A stretch of 64,000 nucleotides of DNA. Source: Pseudomonas poae (GTDB lineage Bacteria; Pseudomonadota; Gammaproteobacteria; Pseudomonadales; Pseudomonadaceae). Shown here piece after piece: positions 40,584 to 51,189 of the stretch. The translations under genes were made by a program, and so were the position numbers. The notes below the pieces were generated by a model. That model was not told the DNA's origin. It did not search any database and saw nothing but the letters and a program-made list of their open reading frames with translations. The stretch covers positions 310,001-374,000 of the forward strand of contig CP034537.1 of assembly GCA_004000515.1 (NCBI GenBank), in the 5' to 3' direction. The first letter of the stretch is position 1, and each line of letters starts with the position of its first letter.

Positions 40584-41750
40584 ATGCATATTCAACGCAA
40601 AACCGCCTTGATCGTAGGCGCCTTCATAATAGTGGCCGTTGCTGCCTGGGTTTTCACCCGGCCCGCCAAGACCAAACTGGTCGCCTCGACAACCGTGCCA
40701 GTGCGCGTGATCAACGTAGTGGAACAAGACCTGCCGCGCTATCTCAGCGGCATCGGCTCAGTGCTGTCGCTGCACAGTGTGGTGATCCGCCCGCAGATCG
40801 ACGGCGTCCTCACCAAATTGCTGGTCAAGGAAGGGCAACTGGTCAAGGCCGGCGACCTGCTGGCAACCATCGACGACCGCTCGATTCGCGCCAGCCTCGA
40901 CCAGGCCAAGGCGCAATTGGGCGAAAGCCAGGCGCAGTTGCAAGTGGCGCTGGTCAACCTCAAGCGATACAAAGAACTGAGTGTCGATGACGGCGTATCG
41001 AAGCAGACCTACGACCAGCAACAAGCCCTGGTCAACCAATTGAAAGCAACCGTGCAAGGCAATCAGGCCGCGATCGATTCGGCCCAGGTTCAGCTTTCCT
41101 ACACGCAAATTCGCTCCCCGGTAACGGGTCGCGTCGGTATTCGCACGGTGGATGAAGGCAACTTCCTGCGCATGAGCGACACCCAAGGTTTGTTCTCAGT
41201 GACCCAGATCGACCCAATCGCAGTCGAGTTCTCCCTGCCCCAGCAGATGCTGCCGACCCTCCAGGGCCTGATCGCCGCCGAGTATCCGGCCAGCGTCGAC
41301 GCCTTCCTCGGTGCCGATACCGAAGGTGAACACAGTGAGCTACTGGGCGAAGGCCGCCTGAGCCTGATCGACAACCAGATCAACAGCACCACCGGCACCA
41401 TTCGCGCCAAGGCCGAGTTCCGCAACAGCGCGCAGAAGCTCTGGCCAGGCCAACTGGTGACAATCAAGATCCAGACGGCCCTAGACCGCAACGCCCTGGC
41501 CGTACCGCCGACCGTGGTGCAACGTGGCCTGGACTCGCACTTCGTGTACCGCGTCAACGGCGACAAGGTGGACATCGTGCCGGTACAAGTGGTGTACCAG
41601 GACAGCGAGCGCTCTATCCTCAAGGGCGTCCAGCCCGGTGACGTACTGGTCAGCGATGGTCAATCGCGGCTCAAGGCCGGTGCCCAGGTCGAGATTCTCA
41701 AAGAGCCGCCCCAGACGATCGAGACCGCTGACGTCAAGGTGCAGCCATGA
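40584..41750 (+). CDS. RND efflux membrane-fusion protein
   Basis: 388 residues. An N-terminal anchor (TALIVGAFIIVAVAAWVF) precedes the hairpin and barrel-sandwich motifs VVIRPQIDGVLTKLLVKEGQ and QLSYTQIRSPVTGRVGIRT. Its start is ATG 40584 (MHIQRKTA). The last 4 bp overlap the start of the RND gene (ATGA), indicating translational coupling. MdtA/MuxA-like by sequence. Confidence 0.92.
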   Translation: MHIQRKTALIVGAFIIVAVAAWVFTRPAKTKLVASTTVPVRVINVVEQDLPRYLSGIGSVLSLHSVVIRPQIDGVLTKLLVKEGQLVKAGDLLATIDDRSIRASLDQAKAQLGESQAQLQVALVNLKRYKELSVDDGVSKQTYDQQQALVNQLKATVQGNQAAIDSAQVQLSYTQIRSPVTGRVGIRTVDEGNFLRMSDTQGLFSVTQIDPIAVEFSLPQQMLPTLQGLIAAEYPASVDAFLGADTEGEHSELLGEGRLSLIDNQINSTTGTIRAKAEFRNSAQKLWPGQLVTIKIQTALDRNALAVPPTVVQRGLDSHFVYRVNGDKVDIVPVQVVYQDSERSILKGVQPGDVLVSDGQSRLKAGAQVEILKEPPQTIETADVKVQP

Positions 41751-44700
41751 CGGCGCGGGGGTCGGTTTCTGCCTGGTGCATCGACCGCCCGGTCGCCACC
41801 TTGCTGCTCACCTTCGCCCTGGTGTTGTTGGGGCTGATTGCCTTCCCCAAATTGCCTATCGCCCCGTTGCCGGAAGCCGAATTCCCGACGATCCAGGTCA
41901 CCGCACAGTTACCCGGCGCCAGCCCCGATACCATGGCATCGTCGGTGGCCACTCCGTTGGAGGTGCAATTCAGTGCCATCCCCGGCATGACCCAAATGAC
42001 GTCCAGCAGCGCCTTGGGCTCAAGCCTGCTGACCCTGCAGTTCACCCTCGACAAGAGCATCGACACCGCCGCGCAGGAGGTTCAGGCCGCCATCAACACC
42101 GCGGCCGGCAAACTGCCCAGCGATATGCCAAGCCTGCCGACCTGGCGCAAGGTCAACCCGGCAGACAGCCCGGTACTGATCGTCAGTGTCAGCTCCAACG
42201 ACATGCCCGGCACCGAATTGAGTGACTTGGTGGAAACCCTGCTCGCCCGGCAAATCAGCCAAATCGATGGCGTTGGCCAGATCAATATCACCGGCCAGCA
42301 GCGCCCCGCGATCCGCGTGCAGGCCTCGCCCGACAAACTGGCCGCCATCGGCCTGACCCTGGCGGATGTGCGCCTGGCGATCCAGCAATCGAGCCTCAAC
42401 CTCGCCAAGGGCGCACTGTACGGCCAGAACAGCGTGTCGACCCTCGCGACCAACGACCAACTGTTTCACCCGGATGAATACGGCGACCTGATCATTTCCT
42501 ACAAGAACGGCGCACCGGTGCAACTGCGCGATGTGGCCAAAGTGGTCAACGGCTCGGAAAACGCCTACGTCCAGGCGTGGGCCGGCGACACTCCCGGCGT
42601 CAACTTGGTAATCACCCGTCAGCCCGGCGCCAACATCGTCGAAACAGTAGAACGCATCCAGGCCGAAATGCCGCGCCTGGAAGCCATGCTACCGGCCTCG
42701 GTCCAGGTCAGCGTGTTGATGGACCGCACCACCACCATCCGCGCCTCGTTGCACGAAGTGGAAATGACCCTGCTGATCGCCGTTCTGCTGGTGATCGGCG
42801 TCATGGCGATTTTCCTGCGCCAATGGTCGGCCACCCTCATTGTGTCGAGCGTGCTGGGGGTGTCGTTGATCGCCAGCTTTGCCCTGATGTACGTGATGGG
42901 CTTCAGCCTGAATAACCTGACCCTCGTGGCCATTGTGGTGGCTGTGGGGTTTGTGGTGGATGACGCAATCGTCGTGGTGGAGAACATCCATCGCCATCTG
43001 GAAACCGGCCTGGACAAGCGCGAGGCCGCCATCAAAGGCGCCAGTGAGATTGGCTTTACCGTGGTATCCATCAGTGTGTCGCTCGTGGCGGCCTTCATTC
43101 CGTTGCTGTTCATGGGCGGTGTAGTCGGCAGGTTGTTCAAGGAGTTTGCCTTGACTGCCACCTCGACCATCCTGATCTCCGTCGTAGTGTCCCTGACACT
43201 TGCACCGACCCTGGCGGCACTGTTCATGAAAGCGCCGAGCCATCGGCCCCATGACAACCCCGGCTTTGGCGAACGCTTGCTGGCAGGTTACGAAAAATAC
43301 CTGCGCCGCGCCCTCGCCCACCCACGTACGATGGCCGGCATCTTCTTGCTGACCCTGGGCCTGGCCGTGGCCGGTTATGTGTTTATCCCCAAGGGGTTTT
43401 TCCCGGTACAGGACACCGGCTTCGTCCTCGGTACCAGCGAGGCAGCGGCGGATGTGTCCTATCCAGACATGGTCGCCAAGCACAAGGCACTGGCCGAAAT
43501 CATGAAGGCTGACCCCGCCGTGCGGGCGTTCTCCCACTCTGTCGGCGTGACCGGCAGCAACCAGACCATCGCCAACGGCCGCTTCTGGATCTCCCTGGTA
43601 GACCGGGGTGACAGGGACGTGTCCGCCAGCCAATTCATCGACCGCATCCGACCCAAGCTGGCCGCTGTGCCGGGGATTGTCCTGTACCTGCGCGCCGGTC
43701 AGGACATCAACCTCAGCTCCGGCCCCAGCCGCAGCCAATACCAATATGTGCTCAAAAGTAACGACGGTGCGACGCTGAACACCTGGACCCAGCGCTTGAC
43801 CGAAAAACTGCGCGCCATTCCGGCGTTCCGCGATATATCCAACGACCTGCAACTGGGCGGCAGCATTACCCAGATCACCATCGACCGCCGTGCCGCCGCA
43901 CGCTTCGGCCTGACCGCCACCGACGTTGACCAAGCGCTGTACGACGCGTTCGGCCAACGCCAGGTCAATGAGTTCCAGACCGAAATAAACCAGTACCAAG
44001 TGGTGCTGGAACTGGATACCCGCCAGCGCGGCAAGGCCGAGAGCCTGAACTACTTCTACCTGCGCTCACCGCTGACCAATGAAATGGTGCCGCTGTCGGC
44101 ACTGGCCAAGGTCGATGCGCCCACGGTCGGGCCGCTGTCCATCAGTCATGACGGCATGTTCCCGGCCGCCAACCTGTCGTTCAACCTGGCGCCCGGCGTG
44201 GCGCTGGGGGATGCGGTAATTCTGCTCAACCAGGCCAAGAACGAGATCGGCATGCCGTCCTCGATCATCGGCAATTTCCAGGGTGCGGCCCAGGCATTCC
44301 AGAGTTCGCTGGCCAGCCAGCCGTGGCTGATTCTCGCGGCGCTGGTGGCGGTCTACATTATTCTTGGCGTGCTGTACGAGAGCTTTGTGCACCCACTGAC
44401 CATCATCTCGACCCTACCTTCTGCAGGCTTGGGCGCGCTGATCATGCTGTGGCTGCTGGGCCAGGACTTCTCGATCATGGCGTTGATCGGCCTGGTGCTG
44501 TTGATCGGCATCGTCAAGAAAAACGGTATCTTGCTGATCGACTTCGCCCTGGAGGCGCAACGCACACGCGGGCTGACGCCTCAGGATGCGATTTTCGAAG
44601 CGTGCATCACACGGTTCCGTCCGATCATCATGACGTCTTTGGCGGCCCTGCTTGGCGCCCTGCCGCTGATGCTCGGTTACGGCGTCGGCGCCGAACTGCG

Positions 44701-44842
44701 CCAGCCACTGGGCATCGCGGTGGTCGGCGGTTTGCTGGTGAGCCAGGCGCTGACGCTGTTCACCACACCGGTCATATACTTGTACCTTGAGAAGTTCTTC
44801 CACCGGCCCACACCAACGCCTGCGTTGGCGACCACACACTGA
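41747..44842 (+). CDS. HAE1-family RND multidrug efflux permease
   Basis: 1031 residues, intact. Twelve-helix RND layout with two large periplasmic loops; the proton-relay aspartates are in VGFVVDDAIVVVENIHRH (TM4). The N-terminus SAWCIDRPVATLLLTFALVL and the loop ARQISQIDGVGQINITG are HAE1-like, nearest by eye to MdtB/MdtC/MuxC types. It pairs with the upstream fusion protein and is followed 10 bp later by a two-component system. No outer-membrane factor is encoded alongside; it may use a shared one. Substrate unknown. Confidence 0.92.
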   Translation: MTARGSVSAWCIDRPVATLLLTFALVLLGLIAFPKLPIAPLPEAEFPTIQVTAQLPGASPDTMASSVATPLEVQFSAIPGMTQMTSSSALGSSLLTLQFTLDKSIDTAAQEVQAAINTAAGKLPSDMPSLPTWRKVNPADSPVLIVSVSSNDMPGTELSDLVETLLARQISQIDGVGQINITGQQRPAIRVQASPDKLAAIGLTLADVRLAIQQSSLNLAKGALYGQNSVSTLATNDQLFHPDEYGDLIISYKNGAPVQLRDVAKVVNGSENAYVQAWAGDTPGVNLVITRQPGANIVETVERIQAEMPRLEAMLPASVQVSVLMDRTTTIRASLHEVEMTLLIAVLLVIGVMAIFLRQWSATLIVSSVLGVSLIASFALMYVMGFSLNNLTLVAIVVAVGFVVDDAIVVVENIHRHLETGLDKREAAIKGASEIGFTVVSISVSLVAAFIPLLFMGGVVGRLFKEFALTATSTILISVVVSLTLAPTLAALFMKAPSHRPHDNPGFGERLLAGYEKYLRRALAHPRTMAGIFLLTLGLAVAGYVFIPKGFFPVQDTGFVLGTSEAAADVSYPDMVAKHKALAEIMKADPAVRAFSHSVGVTGSNQTIANGRFWISLVDRGDRDVSASQFIDRIRPKLAAVPGIVLYLRAGQDINLSSGPSRSQYQYVLKSNDGATLNTWTQRLTEKLRAIPAFRDISNDLQLGGSITQITIDRRAAARFGLTATDVDQALYDAFGQRQVNEFQTEINQYQVVLELDTRQRGKAESLNYFYLRSPLTNEMVPLSALAKVDAPTVGPLSISHDGMFPAANLSFNLAPGVALGDAVILLNQAKNEIGMPSSIIGNFQGAAQAFQSSLASQPWLILAALVAVYIILGVLYESFVHPLTIISTLPSAGLGALIMLWLLGQDFSIMALIGLVLLIGIVKKNGILLIDFALEAQRTRGLTPQDAIFEACITRFRPIIMTSLAALLGALPLMLGYGVGAELRQPLGIAVVGGLLVSQALTLFTTPVIYLYLEKFFHRPTPTPALATTH

Positions 44843-44851
44843 GGCGGTGTC

Positions 44852-45544
44852 ATGCGCGTCCTGATTATTGAAGATGAAGAAAAAACCGCAGACTACCTGC
44901 ATCGCGGCCTGACGGAACAAGGCTATACCGTCGATGTGGCCCGCGAAGGCGTCGAGGGTTTGCACCTGGCATTGGAGAACGACTACGCAGTGATCGTGCT
45001 CGACGTGATGCTGCCGGGCCTGGACGGCTTCGGCGTGTTGCGTGCCCTGCGTGCGCGCAAGCAGACGCCGGTGATCATGCTCACCGCCCGCGAGCGTGTA
45101 GAAGACCGCATTCGTGGCTTGCGTGAAGGTGCTGATGATTACTTGGGCAAGCCATTTTCGTTCCTGGAGCTGGTGGCGCGCCTGCAAGCCCTGACTCGCC
45201 GTAGCGGTGGCCATGAGCCGGTGCAGGTGACGGTCGCCGACTTGTGGATCGACCTCATCAGCCGCAAAGCCAGCCGCAACGGCCTGCGCCTGGACCTGAC
45301 GGCCAAGGAGTTCTCGCTGCTCAGCGTGTTGGCGCGACGCCAGGGTGAGATCCTGTCCAAGACCTCCATTGCGGAAATGGTCTGGGACATCAATTTCGAC
45401 AGCGACGCCAACGTGGTGGAAGTGGCGATCAAGCGCCTGCGTGCCAAGCTCGATGGGCCTTTCGAACAGAAACTGCTGCACACCATCCGCGGCATGGGCT
45501 ATGTGCTGGAGAGCCGCATGCAGGAGAACCCAAGTGGTGGCTAA
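44852..45544 (+). CDS. OmpR-type response regulator (CzcR/CopR-like)
   Basis: 230 residues: an N-terminal receiver with IIEDEEKT acidic pair, phosphorylation aspartate in VIVLDVMLPGLDG and the conserved lysine in YLGKPFSF; a C-terminal winged helix with TAKEFSLLSVLARRQGEI and VVEVAIKRLRAKLD. The heavy-metal regulator subfamily fits (CzcR, CopR, IrlR). It likely controls the RND genes just upstream. The sensor kinase overlaps its 3' end. Confidence 0.92.
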   Translation: MRVLIIEDEEKTADYLHRGLTEQGYTVDVAREGVEGLHLALENDYAVIVLDVMLPGLDGFGVLRALRARKQTPVIMLTARERVEDRIRGLREGADDYLGKPFSFLELVARLQALTRRSGGHEPVQVTVADLWIDLISRKASRNGLRLDLTAKEFSLLSVLARRQGEILSKTSIAEMVWDINFDSDANVVEVAIKRLRAKLDGPFEQKLLHTIRGMGYVLESRMQENPSGG

Positions 45545-46898
45545 CTCCATTGCCCTGCGCCTGAGCGGCATGTTCACGTTGGTGGCGTTGCTGATCTTCA
45601 TGTTGATCGGCGGTGCGCTGTACCAGCAGGTGGACCAGAGCCTCGGGGCGTTGCCGGGGGCCGAACTGGACGCTCGCTACAGCGTGCTGGAATCATCAGT
45701 AGGCCGCTTCGGCACGCCCGATCACTGGGCGAAGATCACTGCCAAACTCAAATTGCTCGGTGAAGAAGACCAGCGCATCCGTTTCTGGGTCATCAGTGGT
45801 GACCCGCTCTACGAATACGGCAACCCCGATGCGCAGATCCGCGCCTTTGCCCAGGGTGGTACTGGCAAGCGTGATTTGCATCTGCCGGGCTACGATCATC
45901 CGTTCAAGGCACTGGTGAGTCAGTTCCCGGCCAAGGACCAGCGGCCGCCGTTGCGTTTCATCATTGCCATCGACACAGAAAACTTCCACGCCACCCAACA
46001 TCATTTGCTGATGGCGCTGATCGGCCTGGCGTTTGTCGGCGTGGTGCTCGCTGCGCTATTGGGGTTCTGGGTCTCGCGTATCGGCCTCAAGCCGTTGGGC
46101 AAATTGTCGGATGAAGCACAGAAGCTCACACCGCCAAAACTCTCTGGGCGCCTGCATCTGTCGCGGCTCCCCCCAGAGCTGAGCCAATTCGTCAACTCGT
46201 TCAACGCCACCCTCGACCGCGTCGAACAGGCCTATTCGCGCCTGGAGTCGTTCAACGCCGACGTGGCCCACGAACTGCGTTCGCCCTTGACTAACCTGAT
46301 CGGCCAGACCCAAGTGGCCCTGACACGCGGGCGTTCAGCCGAACATTATTTCGAGGTGCTGCAATCCAACCTTGAAGAGCTGGAACGCCTACGCTCGATC
46401 ATCAACGACATGCTGTTCCTCGCCAGCGCCGACCAGGGCAGCAAAGCCACCAAACTGATTCAAAGCTCACTGGCTGATGAGGTGGCGACCACCCTCGACT
46501 ACTTGGACTTCATCCTTGAGGACGCCCAGGTCAAGGTGCTGGTCCACGGCGATGCCCAAGTGCAAATCGAAAAAGCCCACCTGCGCCGCGCGCTGATCAA
46601 CCTGCTGAGCAATGCGGTACAGCACACCGCGCCGGGGCAGGCCATTGAAGTGAACATTGAAGTGCAGGAGCACCAGGTCGCCATCGGCGTCACCAACCCT
46701 GGCAACGCGATCGCCAGCGAGCACCTGCCACGTTTGTTCGAACGCTTCTATCGAGTGGACGCATCGCGCAGCAACAGCGGGGCCAATCACGGCCTGGGGC
46801 TGGCGATCGTCAAGGCGATTGCACTGATGCACGGCGGTGATGTGTTTGTGCGCAGTGAGCACGGCGGCAATACATTTGGCATTACCTTGCCCGTGTAG
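45534..46898 (+). CDS. sensor histidine kinase, heavy-metal type
   Basis: 454 residues. It starts at GTG 45534 (or 45537), overlapping the regulator stop; AGGAG lies about 8 nt upstream. An N-terminal TM (LRLSGMFTLVALLIFMLIGG), a periplasmic sensor of about 140 residues and a second TM (LLMALIGLAFVGVVLAALLG) are followed by HAMP, the H box FNADVAHELRSPLTNLIGQT, the N box LINLLSNAVQHT and the G box NHGLGLAIVKAI. This matches the CusS/IrlS (TIGR01386) group. The signal is unknown. Confidence 0.9.
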   Translation: MVANSIALRLSGMFTLVALLIFMLIGGALYQQVDQSLGALPGAELDARYSVLESSVGRFGTPDHWAKITAKLKLLGEEDQRIRFWVISGDPLYEYGNPDAQIRAFAQGGTGKRDLHLPGYDHPFKALVSQFPAKDQRPPLRFIIAIDTENFHATQHHLLMALIGLAFVGVVLAALLGFWVSRIGLKPLGKLSDEAQKLTPPKLSGRLHLSRLPPELSQFVNSFNATLDRVEQAYSRLESFNADVAHELRSPLTNLIGQTQVALTRGRSAEHYFEVLQSNLEELERLRSIINDMLFLASADQGSKATKLIQSSLADEVATTLDYLDFILEDAQVKVLVHGDAQVQIEKAHLRRALINLLSNAVQHTAPGQAIEVNIEVQEHQVAIGVTNPGNAIASEHLPRLFERFYRVDASRSNSGANHGLGLAIVKAIALMHGGDVFVRSEHGGNTFGITLPV

Positions 46899-47085
46899 CT
46901 CCCAAACACCTCGGCGCCTCTAACTGTTGCGATTTGGGCAACAGTCATTATCTTGTTACACTCTGTATCGTACCGCTCGCCTGCGTTAATTTGACGCATC
47001 GATGAGCGCGACGGCAAAGGCAGTCCCCGCTTACCCGAATTTCCCTCGACTTTTTTCCAGGGCTCTACACTGGAAATCTGTCTTA

Positions 47086-47112
47086 AAGCCGCTGACTTCA
47101 GCGGCTTTTTTT
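47086..47112 (+). terminator. rho-independent terminator, 5' of the OprD gene
   Basis: AGCCGCTGA pairs with TCAGCGGCT and is followed by seven or more T. It lies about 190 bp after the kinase stop and 70 bp before the OprD start, so it may end the efflux operon or act as an attenuator in the OprD leader. The 46899-47085 stretch has no gene. Confidence 0.75.
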
Positions 47113-47181
47113 TGCCGTAAAAAAGGCCAGGCACACCCCCACGACATTGGCCGTTTTCGATTGACCAAAGGAGCTCCACCG

Positions 47182-48504
47182 GTGAAGAACTCGCTGACGT
47201 TCACCCCGCTATTCCTAGCGATTGCAGCAACGATCGCCCCTCTTGCCCACGCGGCAGACTCCACCCCCGCCGACGGTTTCGTCGAAGGCTCGCACCTCAC
47301 CCTCAACACCCGCAATTACTACATGAACCGCGACCGTCGCGATATCCACACCGATGACAGCAAGGAATGGGGCCAGGGTTTTCTCGGCACCTTCGAATCC
47401 GGCTACACCCAAGGCACCGTGGGTTTCGGACTGGACATAAACGCAATGCTGGGTCTTAAGCTTGACGGCGGTGGCGGCACCGACGGTTCCAGTATCCTTC
47501 CGTACGGCAGTGGCAACGGCAAGGCGCCAGGTTCGTTTTCCACAGCGGGCGGCACCTTGAAAATGCGCGCGTTCGATACCGAGTTAAAGGCCGGCGACCT
47601 GTTTCTCAACAACCCGGTGATTGCCGGCGGCATGACGCGCATGCTGCCGCAGACATTCCGTGGTGTCAGCCTGACCAATCACAGCCTCGACGGTTGGATG
47701 TTCGAAGGCGGCCAAGCCAGTTTCACCAAGCTCTACAACCAGAGTGGCCACCGGCGCATTGGCACCAGCTATGGCACCCTGCCGCCCAATAACGACAGCC
47801 AGCACATGAACTGGGCAGGCGTGTCGTTCAGCGGTATTCCTGGCCTGACCAGCAACCTCTACGCGTCCGAACTCAAGGACGTATGGCATCAGTACTACTA
47901 CGACCTGGACTACACCTACGCGCTGAATGACCTGGTCAGCCTCAACCCGGGCCTGCACTACTACCACACCCAGGACACCGGCCAATCGCTGCTGGGGAAC
48001 ATCGACAACAACACCTACAGCCTGCATTTCACCGTGGGTGTGGGCAACCACAGCATCACCGCCGCCTACCAGCGGGTTAACGGCAACACGCCGTTCGACT
48101 ACATCGCCCAGGGCGACAGCGTGTACCTGGACAACTCCCAGCAGTACTCCGACTTCAACGGCCCCAACGAGCGCTCGTGGAAACTCAAGTACGCCTATGA
48201 CTTCGCAGGGCTCGGCATGCCTGGCCTGACCTCGGCGGTGTCGTATATCAGCGGCAAGACCGACCTGACCAAAGTCGACCCGCAAAGCCGTGGCTACAGC
48301 AGCTGGTACAGCGCTGACGGCAAAGACGCCAAGCATTGGGAACGGGACATCGACTTGAAATACGTGGTGCAAGGCGGCAAGGCCAAGGACCTGGCCGTGC
48401 GCCTGCAATGGGCTACCAATCGGGGCAGCAACGGCTACTCGGCAGTCGATCGGGACGTGGATGAGTACCGCGTGATTATCGACTACCCGATCAACGTGTT
48501 CTGA
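47182..48504 (+). CDS. OprD-family outer-membrane porin
   Basis: 440 residues. The signal peptide ([20 protein letters not shown]) is read from GTG 47182, with AAAGGAG 8 nt upstream. Mature motifs include [20 protein letters not shown] and [18 protein letters not shown], typical of OccD/OccK substrate-specific porins. The C-terminus ends in F (YPINVF). It moves a basic amino acid or small carboxylate across the outer membrane; which one is not clear from the sequence. Confidence 0.93.
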   Translation: MKNSLTFTPLFLAIAATIAPLAHAADSTPADGFVEGSHLTLNTRNYYMNRDRRDIHTDDSKEWGQGFLGTFESGYTQGTVGFGLDINAMLGLKLDGGGGTDGSSILPYGSGNGKAPGSFSTAGGTLKMRAFDTELKAGDLFLNNPVIAGGMTRMLPQTFRGVSLTNHSLDGWMFEGGQASFTKLYNQSGHRRIGTSYGTLPPNNDSQHMNWAGVSFSGIPGLTSNLYASELKDVWHQYYYDLDYTYALNDLVSLNPGLHYYHTQDTGQSLLGNIDNNTYSLHFTVGVGNHSITAAYQRVNGNTPFDYIAQGDSVYLDNSQQYSDFNGPNERSWKLKYAYDFAGLGMPGLTSAVSYISGKTDLTKVDPQSRGYSSWYSADGKDAKHWERDIDLKYVVQGGKAKDLAVRLQWATNRGSNGYSAVDRDVDEYRVIIDYPINVF

Positions 48505-48590
48505 GACCTGGATCTTTCTTTGCCACGCCTCATTTAATTTTCATCGCGTAGAACTAAACTGCCAGTATTCTCACCGCTGAAGTTTGCCCG

Positions 48591-50077
48591 ATGAGTCAAC
48601 CCCACGCCCGCCACCGGCGCTCACGCCCAGAGCTTTTTTTGATTCTGGGCAGTAGCGTCACTGTCGTCTTGATCATGGTGATCGTTGCTGCGCTGCTGAT
48701 TCGCGAACATGCCAGCACCCTGCAGGCTGCCCAGCGCTCGACCACCAACATTACCCAACTGATCAATGCCGATGTGCTGCGCAACGTCGAGCTATACGAC
48801 CTTGCACTACAAGGGCTGATCAGCGCGACCACGCGCAAGGATTTATCCCTGGTGTCCCCGGACATCCAGCATCTGGTGCAGTTTGACCAGTCCATCGCGG
48901 CCCCCTTCAAAGGCGAAGTGCTGTTGCTGAACGCCAACGGCGCGGTGATTGCCGACTCCTCGACCTTGTGGCCGACGCCGCGCAACTTCGCCAACCGCGA
49001 TTATTTCCAGGCCCATCTGAACAATCCCCAAGCAGGGCTGTTTATCAGTCGCCCGTTCAAGATCGCTGCGCGTGCGATCAAGTCTGGCGTATTGCATTCA
49101 GCCGTCGGGTTTCCGGGCCCAATGGTGAGTTTGCCGGGGTGGCCGTCGCAACGATGCGGCTGGCGTACTTCGACCAATTGTTCAACCGCCTGACCATCGG
49201 CAATGGCAGCACCGTCAACCTGCTGAACGCCCAAGGCATTCTCCTGGCCCAGCAGCCGTTGTCCGAGCGCGACATGATCGACAAGGACCTGAGCGACCGC
49301 CCTAACTTCAAACGCATGCTGCTCGAAGGCGAAGGCAGCTTTCAGGCGATCTCCTCCATCACCGGGCAAGAACGCCTGTATACCTTCAGCAACGTCGGTG
49401 AGTTGCCGCTGATAGTGGTAGTGGCCCTGGCCAGCGATGATGTGTTCGCCCCTTGGAACCGTGCCGCACTGCTCACCAGCGGCGCCACCGGCGTGCTGTG
49501 CATTGGCCTGCTATGGCTGACCTGGATGTTGCGCCGAGAGCTGCGGCGTCGCTATCGCACCGAACGCGTGCTGTCAGAACTGGCAGCCACCGATGCGTTG
49601 ACCGGCCTTGCCAACCGTCGCGTACTCGACGAACGCCTGCGCCTGGAATGGGACCGTGCCCAACGTTCAGCTGATCCTTTGACGCTGCTGATGATCGACG
49701 TGGACCACTTCAAGGCATTCAACGACCGCCATGGCCATCACGGCGGCGATGAGGCGCTGCGTAGGGTCGCCCAGGTGATCAGCACCAATATCCGCCGCCC
49801 CGCCGATCTAGCGGCGCGTTATGGCGGTGAAGAGTTCGCCGTGGTCCTGCCGCACACCGACGCCAAGGGCGCGCTGGTGATTGCCGAACACATCCGCAGC
49901 AGCATCGAGCATTTGCCCCGTATGGCAGGGGATGAGCGGCCGATTACCGTGAGTATTGGCATGAGCACCTGGGACAAGCGCAGCCGCATGTCACTGGAAG
50001 CGTTGCTGTTGAGCGCGGATCAGGCGCTGTACGAGGCCAAGCATACGGGGCGGAATCGGATTGTAGAGTCCGACTGA
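48591..50077 (+). CDS. dCache-sensor diguanylate cyclase, GGDEF domain (frameshifted near 49065)
   Basis: A transmembrane helix (residues about 15-38) leads to a periplasmic double-Cache sensor (residues about 50-270), a second TM (AALLTSGATGVLCIGLLWLT) and a C-terminal GGDEF domain with RYGGEEFAVVLPHT, i.e. GGEEF, an active signature for c-di-GMP synthesis. One base is missing near 49064 (expected CDQVWRIAFSRRVSGPNGEF). Restored it is about 495 residues. c-di-GMP from such enzymes could activate Alg44, but no physical link is implied. Confidence 0.9.
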
Positions 50078-50078
50078 T

Positions 50079-50103
50079 CGTTCCCACGCTCTGCATGGGA
50101 ACG
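50079..50103. repeat. short palindromic repeat (TTCCCACGCTCTGCATGGGAA)
   Basis: A 25-bp imperfect palindrome of the type CGTTCCCACG ... GGGAACG that is widespread in pseudomonad intergenic DNA. It sits between convergent genes directly after the cyclase stop. Confidence 0.6.
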
Positions 50104-50112
50104 AGCAGGCAT

Positions 50113-50140
50113 AAAAAAAGGCCACCCGAAGGCAGCCTTT
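50113..50140 (-). terminator. rho-independent terminator of lpxC (minus strand)
   Basis: Read on the minus strand: AAGGCTGCC TTCG GGTGGCCTT followed by TTTTTT. The stem has two G-T pairs and a TTCG tetraloop. It begins 27 bp after the lpxC stop. Confidence 0.8.
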
Positions 50141-50166
50141 CAAAACTAAAGAAAGAGAGTTGTTAC

Positions 50167-51113
<947 letters not shown>

Positions 51114-51189
51114 TCAACAAAGGCTGGCGATAATAGCAGACCAGACCTTTGCTGAACACCAATCACCTTCATAGCCCTGATACATTCCA

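Noticed and set aside
1156..50103. REP palindromes as terminators or tRNA-like elements
   Set aside because: They lack T-runs and tRNA features; their sequence matches the known REP pattern. They can still influence transcripts.
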